The translations under genes and the position numbers were made by a program. The notes below the pieces were generated by a model that made no database searches, was not told the DNA's origin, and saw nothing but the letters and a program-made list of their open reading frames with translations. This document shows positions 41,550-50,123 of a stretch of DNA of 64,000 nt, in pieces (within the stretch, counting starts at the first letter, position 1; each line of letters opens with the position of its first letter). Where the stretch lies: the NCBI RefSeq assembly GCF_001625595.1, contig NZ_AUXT01000210.1, positions 1 to 64,000 of the forward strand, given 5' to 3'. Source of the stretch: Pseudoalteromonas luteoviolacea NCIMB 1942 (lineage in GTDB: Bacteria > Pseudomonadota > Gammaproteobacteria > Enterobacterales > Alteromonadaceae).

Positions 41550-42101
41550 TTAATGTTGAGGCTCTGGTGGGAAGTTAGCCAGAATGTCTTTAACTGTATT
41601 ATTGACCGACTCAGTTCGTTTTTCTGGGGACTGATTTTTTCTTAAACGGCCTTCTTTGGCACCACGCCAAACAAGCTGATTTGAAACACGATCAACGATG
41701 TCTATGACTAACGTGCCCACTTCATACTCCCTCGCTTGAGTTTGGGTATGCCAGCCAACGCCCCAGTAATTCCATCTTGCTGTGTAACTTGTATTAAAGG
41801 TATCAACATCGAGTTTTGTGTCTACAGAGGCATGAAAGTTAACCATGACATCCGCTTGCTGCGCATCAACTAACTTAAAACCATGCTGGCTCATTTCAGA
41901 TTTAATCGCGTTACGAACTCGCTTCTCCATTAACTCGCTGATTTGATAATTTTCGGCACCGTTATCAAAGTCAGTGTCTGGTGACCAAGCAAACGTTTTA
42001 TAGTTTGCGAATTTAACAGATTTATCATAATCCCAATCGGGCGTGTTAGTGCATGCGGTTAATACAAATAAACTCAAAGCTACAAGCAAGTTGCGAGTCA
42101 T
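41550..42101 (-). CDS. DUF4136 domain lipoprotein
   Basis: A 183-residue lipoprotein: signal peptide with lipobox LTAC, lipidated C17 (LSLFVLTACTNTPDWDYD), followed directly by a DUF4136 domain (DYDKSVKFANYKTFAWSP, then IKSEMSQHGFKLVDAQQADVMVNFHAS and GTLVIDIVDRVSNQLVWRGAKEGRL). Asp at +3 after the cysteine is absent (Cys-Thr-Asn), so outer-membrane sorting is expected. Function unknown. It lies downstream of mksB on the same strand but 114 bases away, so co-transcription is uncertain. Confidence 0.9.
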   Translation of the reverse strand: MTRNLLVALSLFVLTACTNTPDWDYDKSVKFANYKTFAWSPDTDFDNGAENYQISELMEKRVRNAIKSEMSQHGFKLVDAQQADVMVNFHASVDTKLDVDTFNTSYTARWNYWGVGWHTQTQAREYEVGTLVIDIVDRVSNQLVWRGAKEGRLRKNQSPEKRTESVNNTVKDILANFPPEPQH

Positions 42102-42215
42102 TTTTTACTCCTTAACTAAGGCGTAATGCCTTTTTAAACAAATTGGGGCCTAAATTTATTAAATGTAATCACTAATTTAGCAATAGATAGACCCTAACTC
42201 TAAGACCAAAATTTA

Positions 42216-44993
42216 TTACGAATGTTCCACTTCAATCCAATCTTTTTCATCCACCCAGTTTTGGCTACCCTGATTAACACTGCGTATCGGAACTAAATAG
42301 TCGCAACTGATCTGCGGCTTAACCGACGCAAAAATTGGCACGAACCCAAAACTTAGTGCAGTTTCAATTATCGCCTTTTGGTTCTGAGGGTCAATATCCG
42401 CAGCTTCATCAATATAAATAGGTATACGGTAAAGAGCTTGCTCTTGATCAGAAAGCAAGTATCTGATGAACAACATGCCACATAACAGTTTGATTGTAAT
42501 ACGCGTACCATTAGAGCCTGCCGAGTCGATTTTATCGAAGTGCTCAGTTTCTCCTGCACGATTCATGACTTCAAAACGTATATCAAACAAATCAGTCAGT
42601 GTTAGACCCGCTTTTTCACTGGCTAGCTTAATAATATGATCTTTGGCTTCATTAACCGCTTTTTCGTCTGCTGGAGCGTCACTCAATAGGTCAAAGCTCT
42701 CACCTTGCTCATATTGTTCAGATGTACTGATGATAGTATCAATACTTTCAACCAACATCTTTCTTGGAATAACATTAATTTTAAAAGCTTTCAAGTTGGA
42801 GATGCGGTGCTGACTGATGCCGCGATTAAAGCTATTCATTTCGCGGCGCAATCGGTCCAAATCTTCACGTAGTCCTTTAATGGTTGCAGCAACCTCCGTT
42901 AAAGCAACACGAGCTTGACGCTCTACGGCATCTCTCTCATTATCAATGTTGTGATACGCGCTGATGAGTTTAGCGTATTTGGTTGATTCATCCGTCTCGT
43001 TGTCAAACTTGGTAATACCTGCATTGTATATATGCAGGTAAGTGTTGCGTACATTGACGTCTAAATTTCTCAGTTCTTGGCAGTCTTTGTTAAATTGGTG
43101 AACAGTTTCAGACAAGTTATCAAAATCCATGGTCACATCGATAGGGTAGGGGGTCTGTTTCCCTTCATAAATTGATAAAGTGTGATCAATACGTTCAGAC
43201 TTGACCTGCTTTAGCCTATCACTTTGCCTTACAATAAGATCTTGTTTGCTCTTAATGATCGAGCGGCGATCTGAAATAGATCCTGCGTTTCTCTGAACAT
43301 CTTGCAAGTAATCATCTACTTGCTCTCGCTCTGCGCCCAATTGCTCTTTGAGTGCCGTTTGCGCATCGACAGATTGCTGCATTGTTTGAAACTGCTCAAA
43401 TCGTTTCAACGCATCTTCGGTTGCCATCAGCTCTTGATATAGGCTATCTCGCTCTTGTTGTTTGTCTGCAACGTTGGCGGCAACTTCACGTTGCTGTATC
43501 AACTCACCAAGGGAGCGTTGTAATGCATCTAATTGAGCTTGCAATTGTGATTTATTCTCGCCACTTTGCATCTGCACTGGCGCTAGTTTCTTGAGCTTTA
43601 TTGTAGCCCCTGGTAGCTGTAGTTCTCCCCCTTTTACAGCTGTTGAAAGCGAAGACAGAAAATCAGCAAACGCATCTTCATCGTGTATATTCACTTCACC
43701 TTGTGACGTGGTTGCAAACGACAATAGATCTGGGTTAAGGATCCGAGAGATCTCTTCGACTTCTTTAAGTGATAAATCTTCGCGCATACGAGTAAACAAA
43801 TTAAACTCAAGATTCTTAAGCTGAAGTTTCAAGCTCTTAATTTGTTTTTGTGTTTCACCAATACGGTAATCAAGTGTATGTAGGCTTTGACCTTGCGCGC
43901 TATTTATTGAAAATGACAGCTGCTCGTACTCTTTCTTGAGAAGAGTGAGGTTTGTTTTGAGCGTAGCGTGATTGGTCAGTTCAAACTCAGATTTAAGTGC
44001 ACTATAGCCTGTAAACCATTGTTCAATTTGAGTTTGTTTACGTTCGATATCTCGAGATTGTTGAACAAACAACTGTTGTTTTTGTTCAAACTCGCGTTTT
44101 TCTTGCTCAATGTTTTCTAGTTGTTCATTCAGCTCATCAATCTGGGAAGTCTGGTACTCATCGAATGCGATAATAGCCTGATCAATCTTTGGTGCGTAAG
44201 CCGCTAATTTACCTTTGATTGTAGCTTCACTTTCAATCATTTGTTCAAGCGCACCAATTGGCTCTTGCATTGACTCGAGTGCACTTAGCTCACGCTTTGA
44301 ACGGTTAACTTTGTCAAATGCACGTCGCCAAACGTCGTAAAAATCCACTTTTGAGTTAGACATATGGCGCTCAAATACACGAAGCATAAAACGCTTTACG
44401 TCGTGTGCGCCAAGCTTGTGTAAGTTTAAGATTCGCCTGAATATCTCTTTATAAATAGCCGCATCTTGAACATTGTTCAATGGGATCATTTTAAGGTTTA
44501 TATCGCCATCATAAGGCGTTGCACCACCAGTCAATAGTGCATTCAGCTCAGCAGCCTTAAGTTCAATGGCTTTGTAACCTTTGCTGTCGAGATGATTAAA
44601 CAGCTTTGTGTATTTAATAATGCTTTTACCTTCGGTAAAGTCATCTAGATTCAGTTTACCGTTATAGCAAAAAAACTGATGTGCATATCCTGCTATTTTA
44701 CCAAGCCCTGCCACGCCAATTACCACATCACCATGGGGGAGGTTGGCCTCAAGCAATATATATGATTGGTCACTAGAGAAGTAAAATTTGCGCGTTTCTT
44801 CTAAATCGTGTCCATCCCACTCAGTAAGGCGCAGATCATTGACTAAAGGAAATTGTAAGGCATTGATGACTGAGCTCTTACCTGTATTATTTGGTGCACA
44901 GATTGAGGCGCTTTTATCCAGTGGTATAACGCATTTTGCATAACCAGCTGTGTTTAACAATGCCAACTTACTTAAACCATACAATTCGCTCAT
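42216..44993 (-). CDS. mksB: SMC-like condensin ATPase MksB (JetC-like)
   Basis: A 925-residue SMC-type ATPase, the motor of a MukBEF-like condensin. Walker A APNNTGKS is at 33-40 in an N-terminal head (LSKLALLNTAGYAKCVIPLDKSASICAPN). Long coiled coils cover about 270-400 and 480-780, flanking a short hinge-like region. The C-terminal head has a degenerate signature (AGSNGTRITIKLLCGML) and Walker B IPIYIDEAADIDPQN (D862, E863). Far shorter than MukB (about 1480), as expected for MksB/JetC. Its ATG overlaps the mksE stop by 4 bases. The chromosome-organising Mks complex or the plasmid-restricting Wadjet system are the two possible roles; the Wadjet nuclease gene (jetD/mksG) is not next to it. 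Confidence 0.87.
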   Translation of the reverse strand: MSELYGLSKLALLNTAGYAKCVIPLDKSASICAPNNTGKSSVINALQFPLVNDLRLTEWDGHDLEETRKFYFSSDQSYILLEANLPHGDVVIGVAGLGKIAGYAHQFFCYNGKLNLDDFTEGKSIIKYTKLFNHLDSKGYKAIELKAAELNALLTGGATPYDGDINLKMIPLNNVQDAAIYKEIFRRILNLHKLGAHDVKRFMLRVFERHMSNSKVDFYDVWRRAFDKVNRSKRELSALESMQEPIGALEQMIESEATIKGKLAAYAPKIDQAIIAFDEYQTSQIDELNEQLENIEQEKREFEQKQQLFVQQSRDIERKQTQIEQWFTGYSALKSEFELTNHATLKTNLTLLKKEYEQLSFSINSAQGQSLHTLDYRIGETQKQIKSLKLQLKNLEFNLFTRMREDLSLKEVEEISRILNPDLLSFATTSQGEVNIHDEDAFADFLSSLSTAVKGGELQLPGATIKLKKLAPVQMQSGENKSQLQAQLDALQRSLGELIQQREVAANVADKQQERDSLYQELMATEDALKRFEQFQTMQQSVDAQTALKEQLGAEREQVDDYLQDVQRNAGSISDRRSIIKSKQDLIVRQSDRLKQVKSERIDHTLSIYEGKQTPYPIDVTMDFDNLSETVHQFNKDCQELRNLDVNVRNTYLHIYNAGITKFDNETDESTKYAKLISAYHNIDNERDAVERQARVALTEVAATIKGLREDLDRLRREMNSFNRGISQHRISNLKAFKINVIPRKMLVESIDTIISTSEQYEQGESFDLLSDAPADEKAVNEAKDHIIKLASEKAGLTLTDLFDIRFEVMNRAGETEHFDKIDSAGSNGTRITIKLLCGMLFIRYLLSDQEQALYRIPIYIDEAADIDPQNQKAIIETALSFGFVPIFASVKPQISCDYLVPIRSVNQGSQNWVDEKDWIEVEHS

Positions 44994-45541
44994 ACTTCTT
45001 CCTCTAGCGCATCAAAATTTTCTTCATTTACTTCCATCAACGCGTCGATGTATCGGTATAGAGGGGCAAGTAGTAAGAACCCTTGCTCGGCTTCTTTACA
45101 TAGACCCAAACGCAACATACGTAGAAACACATCTTTACGTAGGTCCGACCCTGAAAATATTTCCAGCTGATCAAATAGATGTTTGTTCAATTGAATGAGT
45201 GTTTGCATTAGCTCTAAGTCAATGTGCTCATCGAATAGGGCTCTAAGTGGGTCTTTGCCTTGGTTAGCGTAATATTCGATTAGGATAAAAACAGTAAGCG
45301 CAATCGCACGGCTGATTTTGCCCATATTTGGTGTGCTCTCGTCACTTGCAAGGTAATAAAACCCTCGTCCATCGTGCTGTAAATCGTGACCTAAGGCTGC
45401 AAATAAAGCCTGATATGATTCAATGTGTTGATCGAGTTCTTGCCATAGCGTCGTATCTTGCTCGCTAATGTGATAGCCACTGGCAAGTTTTTTATTGATG
45501 ACTTGCAGCTGTGTGAGTTCGTTAAGGTTAATATTCGTCAT
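44990..45541 (-). CDS. mksE: Condensin subunit MksE (JetB-like, DUF4194)
   Basis: A 183-residue tandem winged-helix (kite) subunit of the Mks complex. Recognisable by LTQLQVINKKLASGYHISEQDTTLWQEL, the family GHDLQHDGRGFYYL near 51-64 and ISRAIALTVFILIEYYANQG. It would bind the kleisin MksF and contact DNA near the MksB heads. Eleven bases separate it from mksF and its stop overlaps the mksB start (ATGA), so the three are expressed together. Confidence 0.86.
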   Translation of the reverse strand: MTNINLNELTQLQVINKKLASGYHISEQDTTLWQELDQHIESYQALFAALGHDLQHDGRGFYYLASDESTPNMGKISRAIALTVFILIEYYANQGKDPLRALFDEHIDLELMQTLIQLNKHLFDQLEIFSGSDLRKDVFLRMLRLGLCKEAEQGFLLLAPLYRYIDALMEVNEENFDALEEEV

Positions 45542-45552
45542 GTGTTTCTTAC

Positions 45553-46821
45553 TTATCCTTTAGTGTGTTCAGCGTCGTGTACTTTATTGTTAGTGGCGCT
45601 AAACGGATAAAGTTTAATTCTTGCGTTAGCCAGTTGCATTGTTTCCTGAGAATCAGATTGAGCAACCTTTAATTCGGGATCACTAATGAGTTTCTGATAA
45701 AGAAACAGCATTTCATCAGCCTCTAAATTTGGATATGTATCGCTCAAAAAGCCGAGTAGTGCAGTACGCTTTTTACCACTCGAGGAAAATGACTTTCTGA
45801 CGTCGTTATAATCCGGGATATTCGGACTTTGGTATGCTGGTATATCTTGATGATCTGGCAATTGATACTCTTCGTGCTCAAACTCAGCGAGACTCGCCAT
45901 ATATGCGACCATATGCCGCTTTTGTCCCAAATTAAAGCGCTGGATATCCGATACAAACTCTGGCTGAACAGGGCTGAGCATTCGGTCTACACCGTTTTTA
46001 CGGATGAGGCCTAGCACCTTAGCAGCTTGCCTTGTAATTAGCGTGTTTCGCCTCAACTCTTCACGCAGAGGCATGAGCATGTCAGCACTTTTACCTAGGC
46101 TTTCACGGCCTATTAAATGCATATCTAGAATACGTGTTCTCAGTTGTTCCAGCATACGTTTGTCTTGTGCGCCGCGACCAAGCTGTTCTATTTGATCTAT
46201 TTGCTCACTGATAGAAGCTTCAATTTTTGTAAAACAGGCGTGAAACGGGCCGTGAATATCGACCATTTCAAGCATGGGTTCGATATACTCATCAAATGCC
46301 TCAATAACGGCCTGATAACGGCGTTTGAGTGATAAGTTACTGTGATCAGACTTTGCTTGCTCAACAAGGTTGAGAATTGCGCTCTCGTTGTGTTGATAAA
46401 GCTTTACAATTTTTCTGACTCGCTCGTCCATAATTCGGCTAAACCTTCTTAGCTCGCTGTGGTCGCCTTCATTACCGGCTTCTGTTAGCCGCTCACCTAA
46501 TCGTTGCAAATCTTTGACTAATACGGTGATTTCTTCGGCTAAACCCAAGTGCTCTTCTTGCAACAAAAAGCTCGCAAAATCAGCAACAGCACGGTTGATT
46601 TCAAGCTGTGATGACTTTGCAAGAGGAATAATTATTTCCTGATTTAACAATCTATTTGTTTCTCTAAAAACGCGCTCGCTTGACCAGTTTGGATTTTTAA
46701 GTTTTATGATGTTTTGTACATCTTTTATACTGAAATCAGCCATTTTAAAGCGCTTAAATAACAGCTCTAAAACGCTCCAGTGCTCATTTAGCGTACTCAG
46801 TACTTTTTTAGCTGGGATCAT
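45553..46821 (-). CDS. mksF: Condensin kleisin subunit MksF (JetA-like)
   Basis: First gene of the condensin operon. A helical protein of 422 residues from ATG 46821 (MIPAKKVLSTLNEHWSVLELLFKRF); an in-frame GTG at 46863 would add 14 residues but has no ribosome site, whereas GGAAAG precedes 46821. N-terminal winged-helix-like region (DFSIKDVQNIIKLKNPNWSSERVFRETNRLL), a long helical middle (about 80-270), and a C-terminal region rich in charged turns. This matches the MksF/JetA kleisin plan. Divergent from nhaD; the promoter lies in 46822-46979. Confidence 0.84.
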   Translation of the reverse strand: MIPAKKVLSTLNEHWSVLELLFKRFKMADFSIKDVQNIIKLKNPNWSSERVFRETNRLLNQEIIIPLAKSSQLEINRAVADFASFLLQEEHLGLAEEITVLVKDLQRLGERLTEAGNEGDHSELRRFSRIMDERVRKIVKLYQHNESAILNLVEQAKSDHSNLSLKRRYQAVIEAFDEYIEPMLEMVDIHGPFHACFTKIEASISEQIDQIEQLGRGAQDKRMLEQLRTRILDMHLIGRESLGKSADMLMPLREELRRNTLITRQAAKVLGLIRKNGVDRMLSPVQPEFVSDIQRFNLGQKRHMVAYMASLAEFEHEEYQLPDHQDIPAYQSPNIPDYNDVRKSFSSSGKKRTALLGFLSDTYPNLEADEMLFLYQKLISDPELKVAQSDSQETMQLANARIKLYPFSATNNKVHDAEHTKG

Positions 46822-46979
46822 AACTTTCCAGTTTGTATCATTTTTGTGACAGTCTGCTATCACAATTTTGTCATAAAGTGTAATTACTGATAGCAGTCAC
46901 TCGCTCATAGTGTTAGACTCCGCGCCGATTTACATCACCCTTTACAAAAATTACATTTTATTACAGGTTGTTTACGCGT

Positions 46980-48227
46980 ATGGTCACTTCCATAATCCTA
47001 ACCCTAATAGCGTTAGCTTTTGTGCTTATCGTTATAGAGGATATTATCCATGTAAACAAGGCCAAAACGACCCTTTTTTTTGGCACTTTATGTTGGATTA
47101 TCGCTTTTATATCTCCAATTCATGGCGAAAGCACAGAAACTATACAACATCAGCTAGACCATAACATTCTCGAAATAGCCACATTATGGTTATTTTTGAT
47201 GGCAGCTATGACCTTTGTTGCGTATTTGAACTCAAAAGGATTTATTCAAAACATAGTGCATAGGATCATGCCTGAGCAAATAAGCGAACGAAAACTGATG
47301 TTTTTAGTTGGCGCTTTTGCTTTTGTTTTTTCTTCTATTTCTGACAATATTACTGCGACACTGATTTCATTAGCTGTCGTTATGTCTTTGAAGTTAGACA
47401 CTAAGAAGTTAGTTAAGTATGCCACTCTTATAATTTTTAGCGTAAATTCTGGTGGGGTTTCTCTTATTACGGGTGATGTTACTACCTTGATGATTTTCTT
47501 AGCTGGTAAAGTTACTATCCCAAATCTACTACTTTTAGTTGTGCCTGCCATGGTCAGCGTATTTGCGCTTGCCGCAATGCTTTCAATTGGCATGAATGAG
47601 CAGCTACATTTTGCAAAACAAGAAGTGCGTCGCATTGAGAAAACAGATATCACCATTGCGGTTATATTCATGTCGACTGTACTCGCCACGTTGTTTTTAA
47701 GTGTCGAGTATCAAGTACCACCTATGCTGACTTTTCTATTCGGGCTTTCGTTTATGTTTTTAGTGGCGCAGTTTTTAATGCGTAAAAAGGACGTAAATAA
47801 AAAAATCATTGATTACATCAGAGAGATAGAGTATGACACCTTGTTGTTCTTTGTCGGAGTTCTGCTACTAGTGGGCGCTCTAAAAGAGGTTGGTGTATTG
47901 AGTATGTTCACGGAGTTATACCAATACTTGGCACCTGAATACGCAAACTATTTAGTTGGTCTGTTGAGCGCAGCGGTAGACAATGTGCCTTTAACGGCCG
48001 CTTTATTAAAAGCACAAATCGAAATGACACCGCAGCAGTGGCTTACTTTCACCTATGCGACTGGTGTCGGTGGTTCAATGCTTATTATTGGCTCTGCAGC
48101 CGGTATTATCGCAATGAGTAAAGTGAAAGCTTTGACGTTTATGAGCTACCTGAAAATGGCGCTGTATTTGTTGATTGCTTACACAATTGGATATGGGGGC
48201 TCGTTTTATATGGGCCAATTGATATAA
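46980..48227 (+). CDS. nhaD: Na+/H+ antiporter NhaD
   Basis: Inner-membrane Na+(Li+)/H+ antiporter of the NhaD family, common in marine and alkaliphilic bacteria. About 415 residues from ATG 46980 (MVTSIILTLIALAFVLIVIEDIIHVNKAKTTLFFG); a TTG four codons earlier is possible. Family features are visible: FVFSSISDNITATLISLAVVM, FSVNSGGVSLITGDVTTLMIFLAGK, VGLLSAAVDNVPLTAALLKAQ and YATGVGGSMLIIGSAAGIIAMSK, with around 12 spans. Together with nhaC it gives the cell two distinct sodium exporters in this window. Confidence 0.95.
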   Translation: MVTSIILTLIALAFVLIVIEDIIHVNKAKTTLFFGTLCWIIAFISPIHGESTETIQHQLDHNILEIATLWLFLMAAMTFVAYLNSKGFIQNIVHRIMPEQISERKLMFLVGAFAFVFSSISDNITATLISLAVVMSLKLDTKKLVKYATLIIFSVNSGGVSLITGDVTTLMIFLAGKVTIPNLLLLVVPAMVSVFALAAMLSIGMNEQLHFAKQEVRRIEKTDITIAVIFMSTVLATLFLSVEYQVPPMLTFLFGLSFMFLVAQFLMRKKDVNKKIIDYIREIEYDTLLFFVGVLLLVGALKEVGVLSMFTELYQYLAPEYANYLVGLLSAAVDNVPLTAALLKAQIEMTPQQWLTFTYATGVGGSMLIIGSAAGIIAMSKVKALTFMSYLKMALYLLIAYTIGYGGSFYMGQLI

Positions 48228-48256
48228 AAGTTTTTAATGTTTAGGTACAAAAGTAC

Positions 48257-48285
48257 TTGACACCTAGACGTCTAAAAGATAATTT
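48257..48285 (+). promoter_or_regulatory. Promoter for the lysC transcript, with palindrome in the spacer
   Basis: TTGACA (48257-48262, consensus) and TAATTT (48280-48285) are spaced by exactly 17 bases. A 10-bp palindrome TAGACGTCTA (48265-48274) sits between them, a position where a repressor would block polymerase. The predicted start, near 48292, lies inside the left arm of the nhaD terminator. Confidence 0.6.
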
Positions 48286-48287
48286 TT

Positions 48288-48320
48288 AAAAGCCTGCTCA
48301 CTATAGCAGGCTTTTATTTT
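48288..48320 (+). terminator. Rho-independent terminator after nhaD
   Basis: Perfect 11-bp stem AAAAGCCTGCT (48288-48298) with AGCAGGCTTTT (48305-48315), 6-base loop, then TATTTT. It directly follows the lysC promoter. Confidence 0.88.
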
Positions 48321-48360
48321 GCTAATGTTCATGTTTAAACGCGCAAAATAAACAGAAGAG

Positions 48361-48612
48361 GTGCGATGCTTAGGTAGCTTGTTTGAGGACACGATTTCCT
48401 TAGACGACAAGCGAGGGAAGTATTCGCCGAGGAAAGTAATTGGTCGTGACAATGACTTTTCGGTTTTAGAGGTTGAATCCTCTGAACTGTCACCGGTTTT
48501 GGTGGAGAGCTTCTGGCAGTGGTCTTACAATAAGTCATTTCTTCCTCTTGCCATGTTAGTTCTCCTTATTTTTAAGGGTAGTCTTGTTGATTATCTAAAG
48601 GAGAGAAAATGA
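48361..48612 (+). CDS. Small hypothetical protein overlapping lysC
   Basis: An 83-residue reading frame from GTG 48361, whose stop TGA overlaps the lysC ATG (ATGA), a pattern typical of translational coupling. The sequence is unrecognised: a charged N-terminal half (DDKRGKYSPRKVIGRDNDFSVLEVESSELSP) and one hydrophobic segment (about 62-76, FLPLAMLVLLIFKGSL) that could anchor it in the membrane. GAAGAGG lies just before the start. It may be a real small membrane protein or a leader that sets lysC translation. The AUG-free start and lack of known family leave real doubt. Confidence 0.45.
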   Translation: MRCLGSLFEDTISLDDKRGKYSPRKVIGRDNDFSVLEVESSELSPVLVESFWQWSYNKSFLPLAMLVLLIFKGSLVDYLKERK

Positions 48613-49955
48613 ATTCCCAGTATGTTGTTGCAAAGTTTGGTGGTACGAGTGTGGCCGACTTTACAGCCATGCATCGTTGTGCCCAAATAATTAATGATGA
48701 TCAAAGTGTTAGAGTTGTTGTTGTCAGCGCTAGTGCAGGCGTTACTAATCACCTAGTAACCCTTGTACAGCAAAAGTCAGACGAAGCACAAAGACTTGAA
48801 CTGGTTGAATCTGTCATGAAAATCCAGAGAAATATCCTAGCACATGTGACGCTTGATAACGATCTGCAAGAAGGATTTAACACTACGGCTGAGCAGTTTA
48901 AACAACTGGCTCAATTACCAGCGTTAGGTCAACAGCAATGTGACGAGGTTTTAAGTTTTGGTGAGCGCTTCTCGTCATTTATTTTTTCTCAGGTTTTACG
49001 TGACTTAGGTGTAAGTACACAGCGTTTTGATATAAGAGATGTTTTAAAAACAGATAGCAGCTTTTCAAAAGCAACACCAGATGTCGCTGCAACAGAGAAA
49101 GCTGCTGCTGAACTATTAACACCGTTATTAGAACAACATGTTGTCGTGACACAGGGTTTTATTGGCAGTGATAAATATGGCCATACCACCACTTTAGGGC
49201 GCGGAGGTTCTGATTACAGCGCAGCTCTAATCGCCGAAGCGATAGGCGCAAAAAGTGTGCACATTTGGACGGATGTGGTTGGTATATTTAGCACTGATCC
49301 TAGGCTTTGCACTAAGGCAAAGCCAATTCCGAGTTTGAGTTTTGATGAAGCTGCTGAGATGGCAACATTCGGTGCTAAGGTTTTACACCCTGCAACCATT
49401 CTACCAGCAAGTCGTAAGGGCATTTCGGTGTTTGTTGGCTCTAGCAAAGCGCCCGAGCAAGGTGGTACTTGGATCGAAAAGGAAACCCAATCTCAATCTG
49501 GGATCAGAGCAGTAACACAACGTAAGAATCAAATCTTGTTGACTTTGAAAAGCCCTGAAATGCTCTTGGCAAGCGGATTTTTAGCGAGAATATTCACAAT
49601 TTTGAGCAATTATAATATTTCTGTTGATCTGGTGACCACATCTGAAATTAGCGTGGCATTGACACTGGATAATGCGCCAAATGCGACACGCCCTGAATTA
49701 GAGCAGGCATGCCTTGATGAGTTAGGTGCTTTTTGCCATGTAACAGTGGAAAATAATTTGACATTGGTTGCAATGATTGGCTCAGAGATACAATTGCAAG
49801 GTGGTGAAAATTGCCTCGTTGACGTACTTTCAGAGTTTGATATCCGATTGATCTGTCACGGTGCAAGCCGTCACAACTTATGTTTTTTGGTCGAGCAAAG
49901 TAAATCAGACTTAGTCGTACAATCTATCCATCAAAAGTTACTAGAAGCTGCTTAG
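48609..49955 (+). CDS. lysC: Aspartokinase III, lysine-sensitive type
   Basis: Catalyses the first step of the aspartate family pathway (lysine, methionine, threonine, diaminopimelate). The 448 residues (E. coli LysC 449) have the kinase motif VAKFGGTSVADF (7-18), VVSASAGVTNHLV, FGERFSS, GFIGSDKYGHTTTLGRGGSDYSAALIAEAI and TDVVGIFSTDPR, followed by two ACT domains (about 300-448, VTQRKNQILLTLKSPEMLLASGFLARIF) for allosteric lysine binding. It is a monofunctional enzyme with no homoserine dehydrogenase part. No lysine riboswitch is evident in the short leader. GGAGA lies six bases upstream of the ATG. Confidence 0.95.
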   Translation: MNSQYVVAKFGGTSVADFTAMHRCAQIINDDQSVRVVVVSASAGVTNHLVTLVQQKSDEAQRLELVESVMKIQRNILAHVTLDNDLQEGFNTTAEQFKQLAQLPALGQQQCDEVLSFGERFSSFIFSQVLRDLGVSTQRFDIRDVLKTDSSFSKATPDVAATEKAAAELLTPLLEQHVVVTQGFIGSDKYGHTTTLGRGGSDYSAALIAEAIGAKSVHIWTDVVGIFSTDPRLCTKAKPIPSLSFDEAAEMATFGAKVLHPATILPASRKGISVFVGSSKAPEQGGTWIEKETQSQSGIRAVTQRKNQILLTLKSPEMLLASGFLARIFTILSNYNISVDLVTTSEISVALTLDNAPNATRPELEQACLDELGAFCHVTVENNLTLVAMIGSEIQLQGGENCLVDVLSEFDIRLICHGASRHNLCFLVEQSKSDLVVQSIHQKLLEAA

Positions 49956-49977
49956 CATTAGAAGACATTTATTATAA

Positions 49978-50006
49978 GGCCAAGCACAATGCGTTAGTGC
50001 TTGGTC
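49978..50006 (+). terminator. Hairpin after lysC
   Basis: GGCCAAGCAC (49978-49987) pairs with GTGCTTGGTC (49997-50006), one wobble, 9-base loop, 22 bases after the stop; only a broken T-rich tail follows, so a moderate terminator. Confidence 0.6.
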
Positions 50007-50123
50007 AGCTCTTCTTTGATTGTGTTTATACATAAATTCATAACAAAAATTAGTGATAAAGTTGCAATAATTTTGGTCTGGTGGCAATCTAGAAATTAGA
50101 CCAATATGAGTAAGGAAGAGGGA

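Noticed and set aside
42102..42215. Possible hidden jetD/mksG remnant after mksB
   Set aside because: Only 114 bases without a readable frame separate mksB from the DUF4136 gene; a Toprim-type nuclease would need over 1 kb.
46844..46865. TTGTGA and TCACAA inverted repeat upstream of mksF, resembling a CRP site
   Set aside because: The half-sites are 10 bases apart; CRP needs TGTGA-N6-TCACA, so the spacing is wrong.
48228..48608. Lysine riboswitch ahead of lysC
   Set aside because: The leader is occupied by a terminator, promoter and small ORF, and no five-helix junction or anti-terminator pair was recognised.
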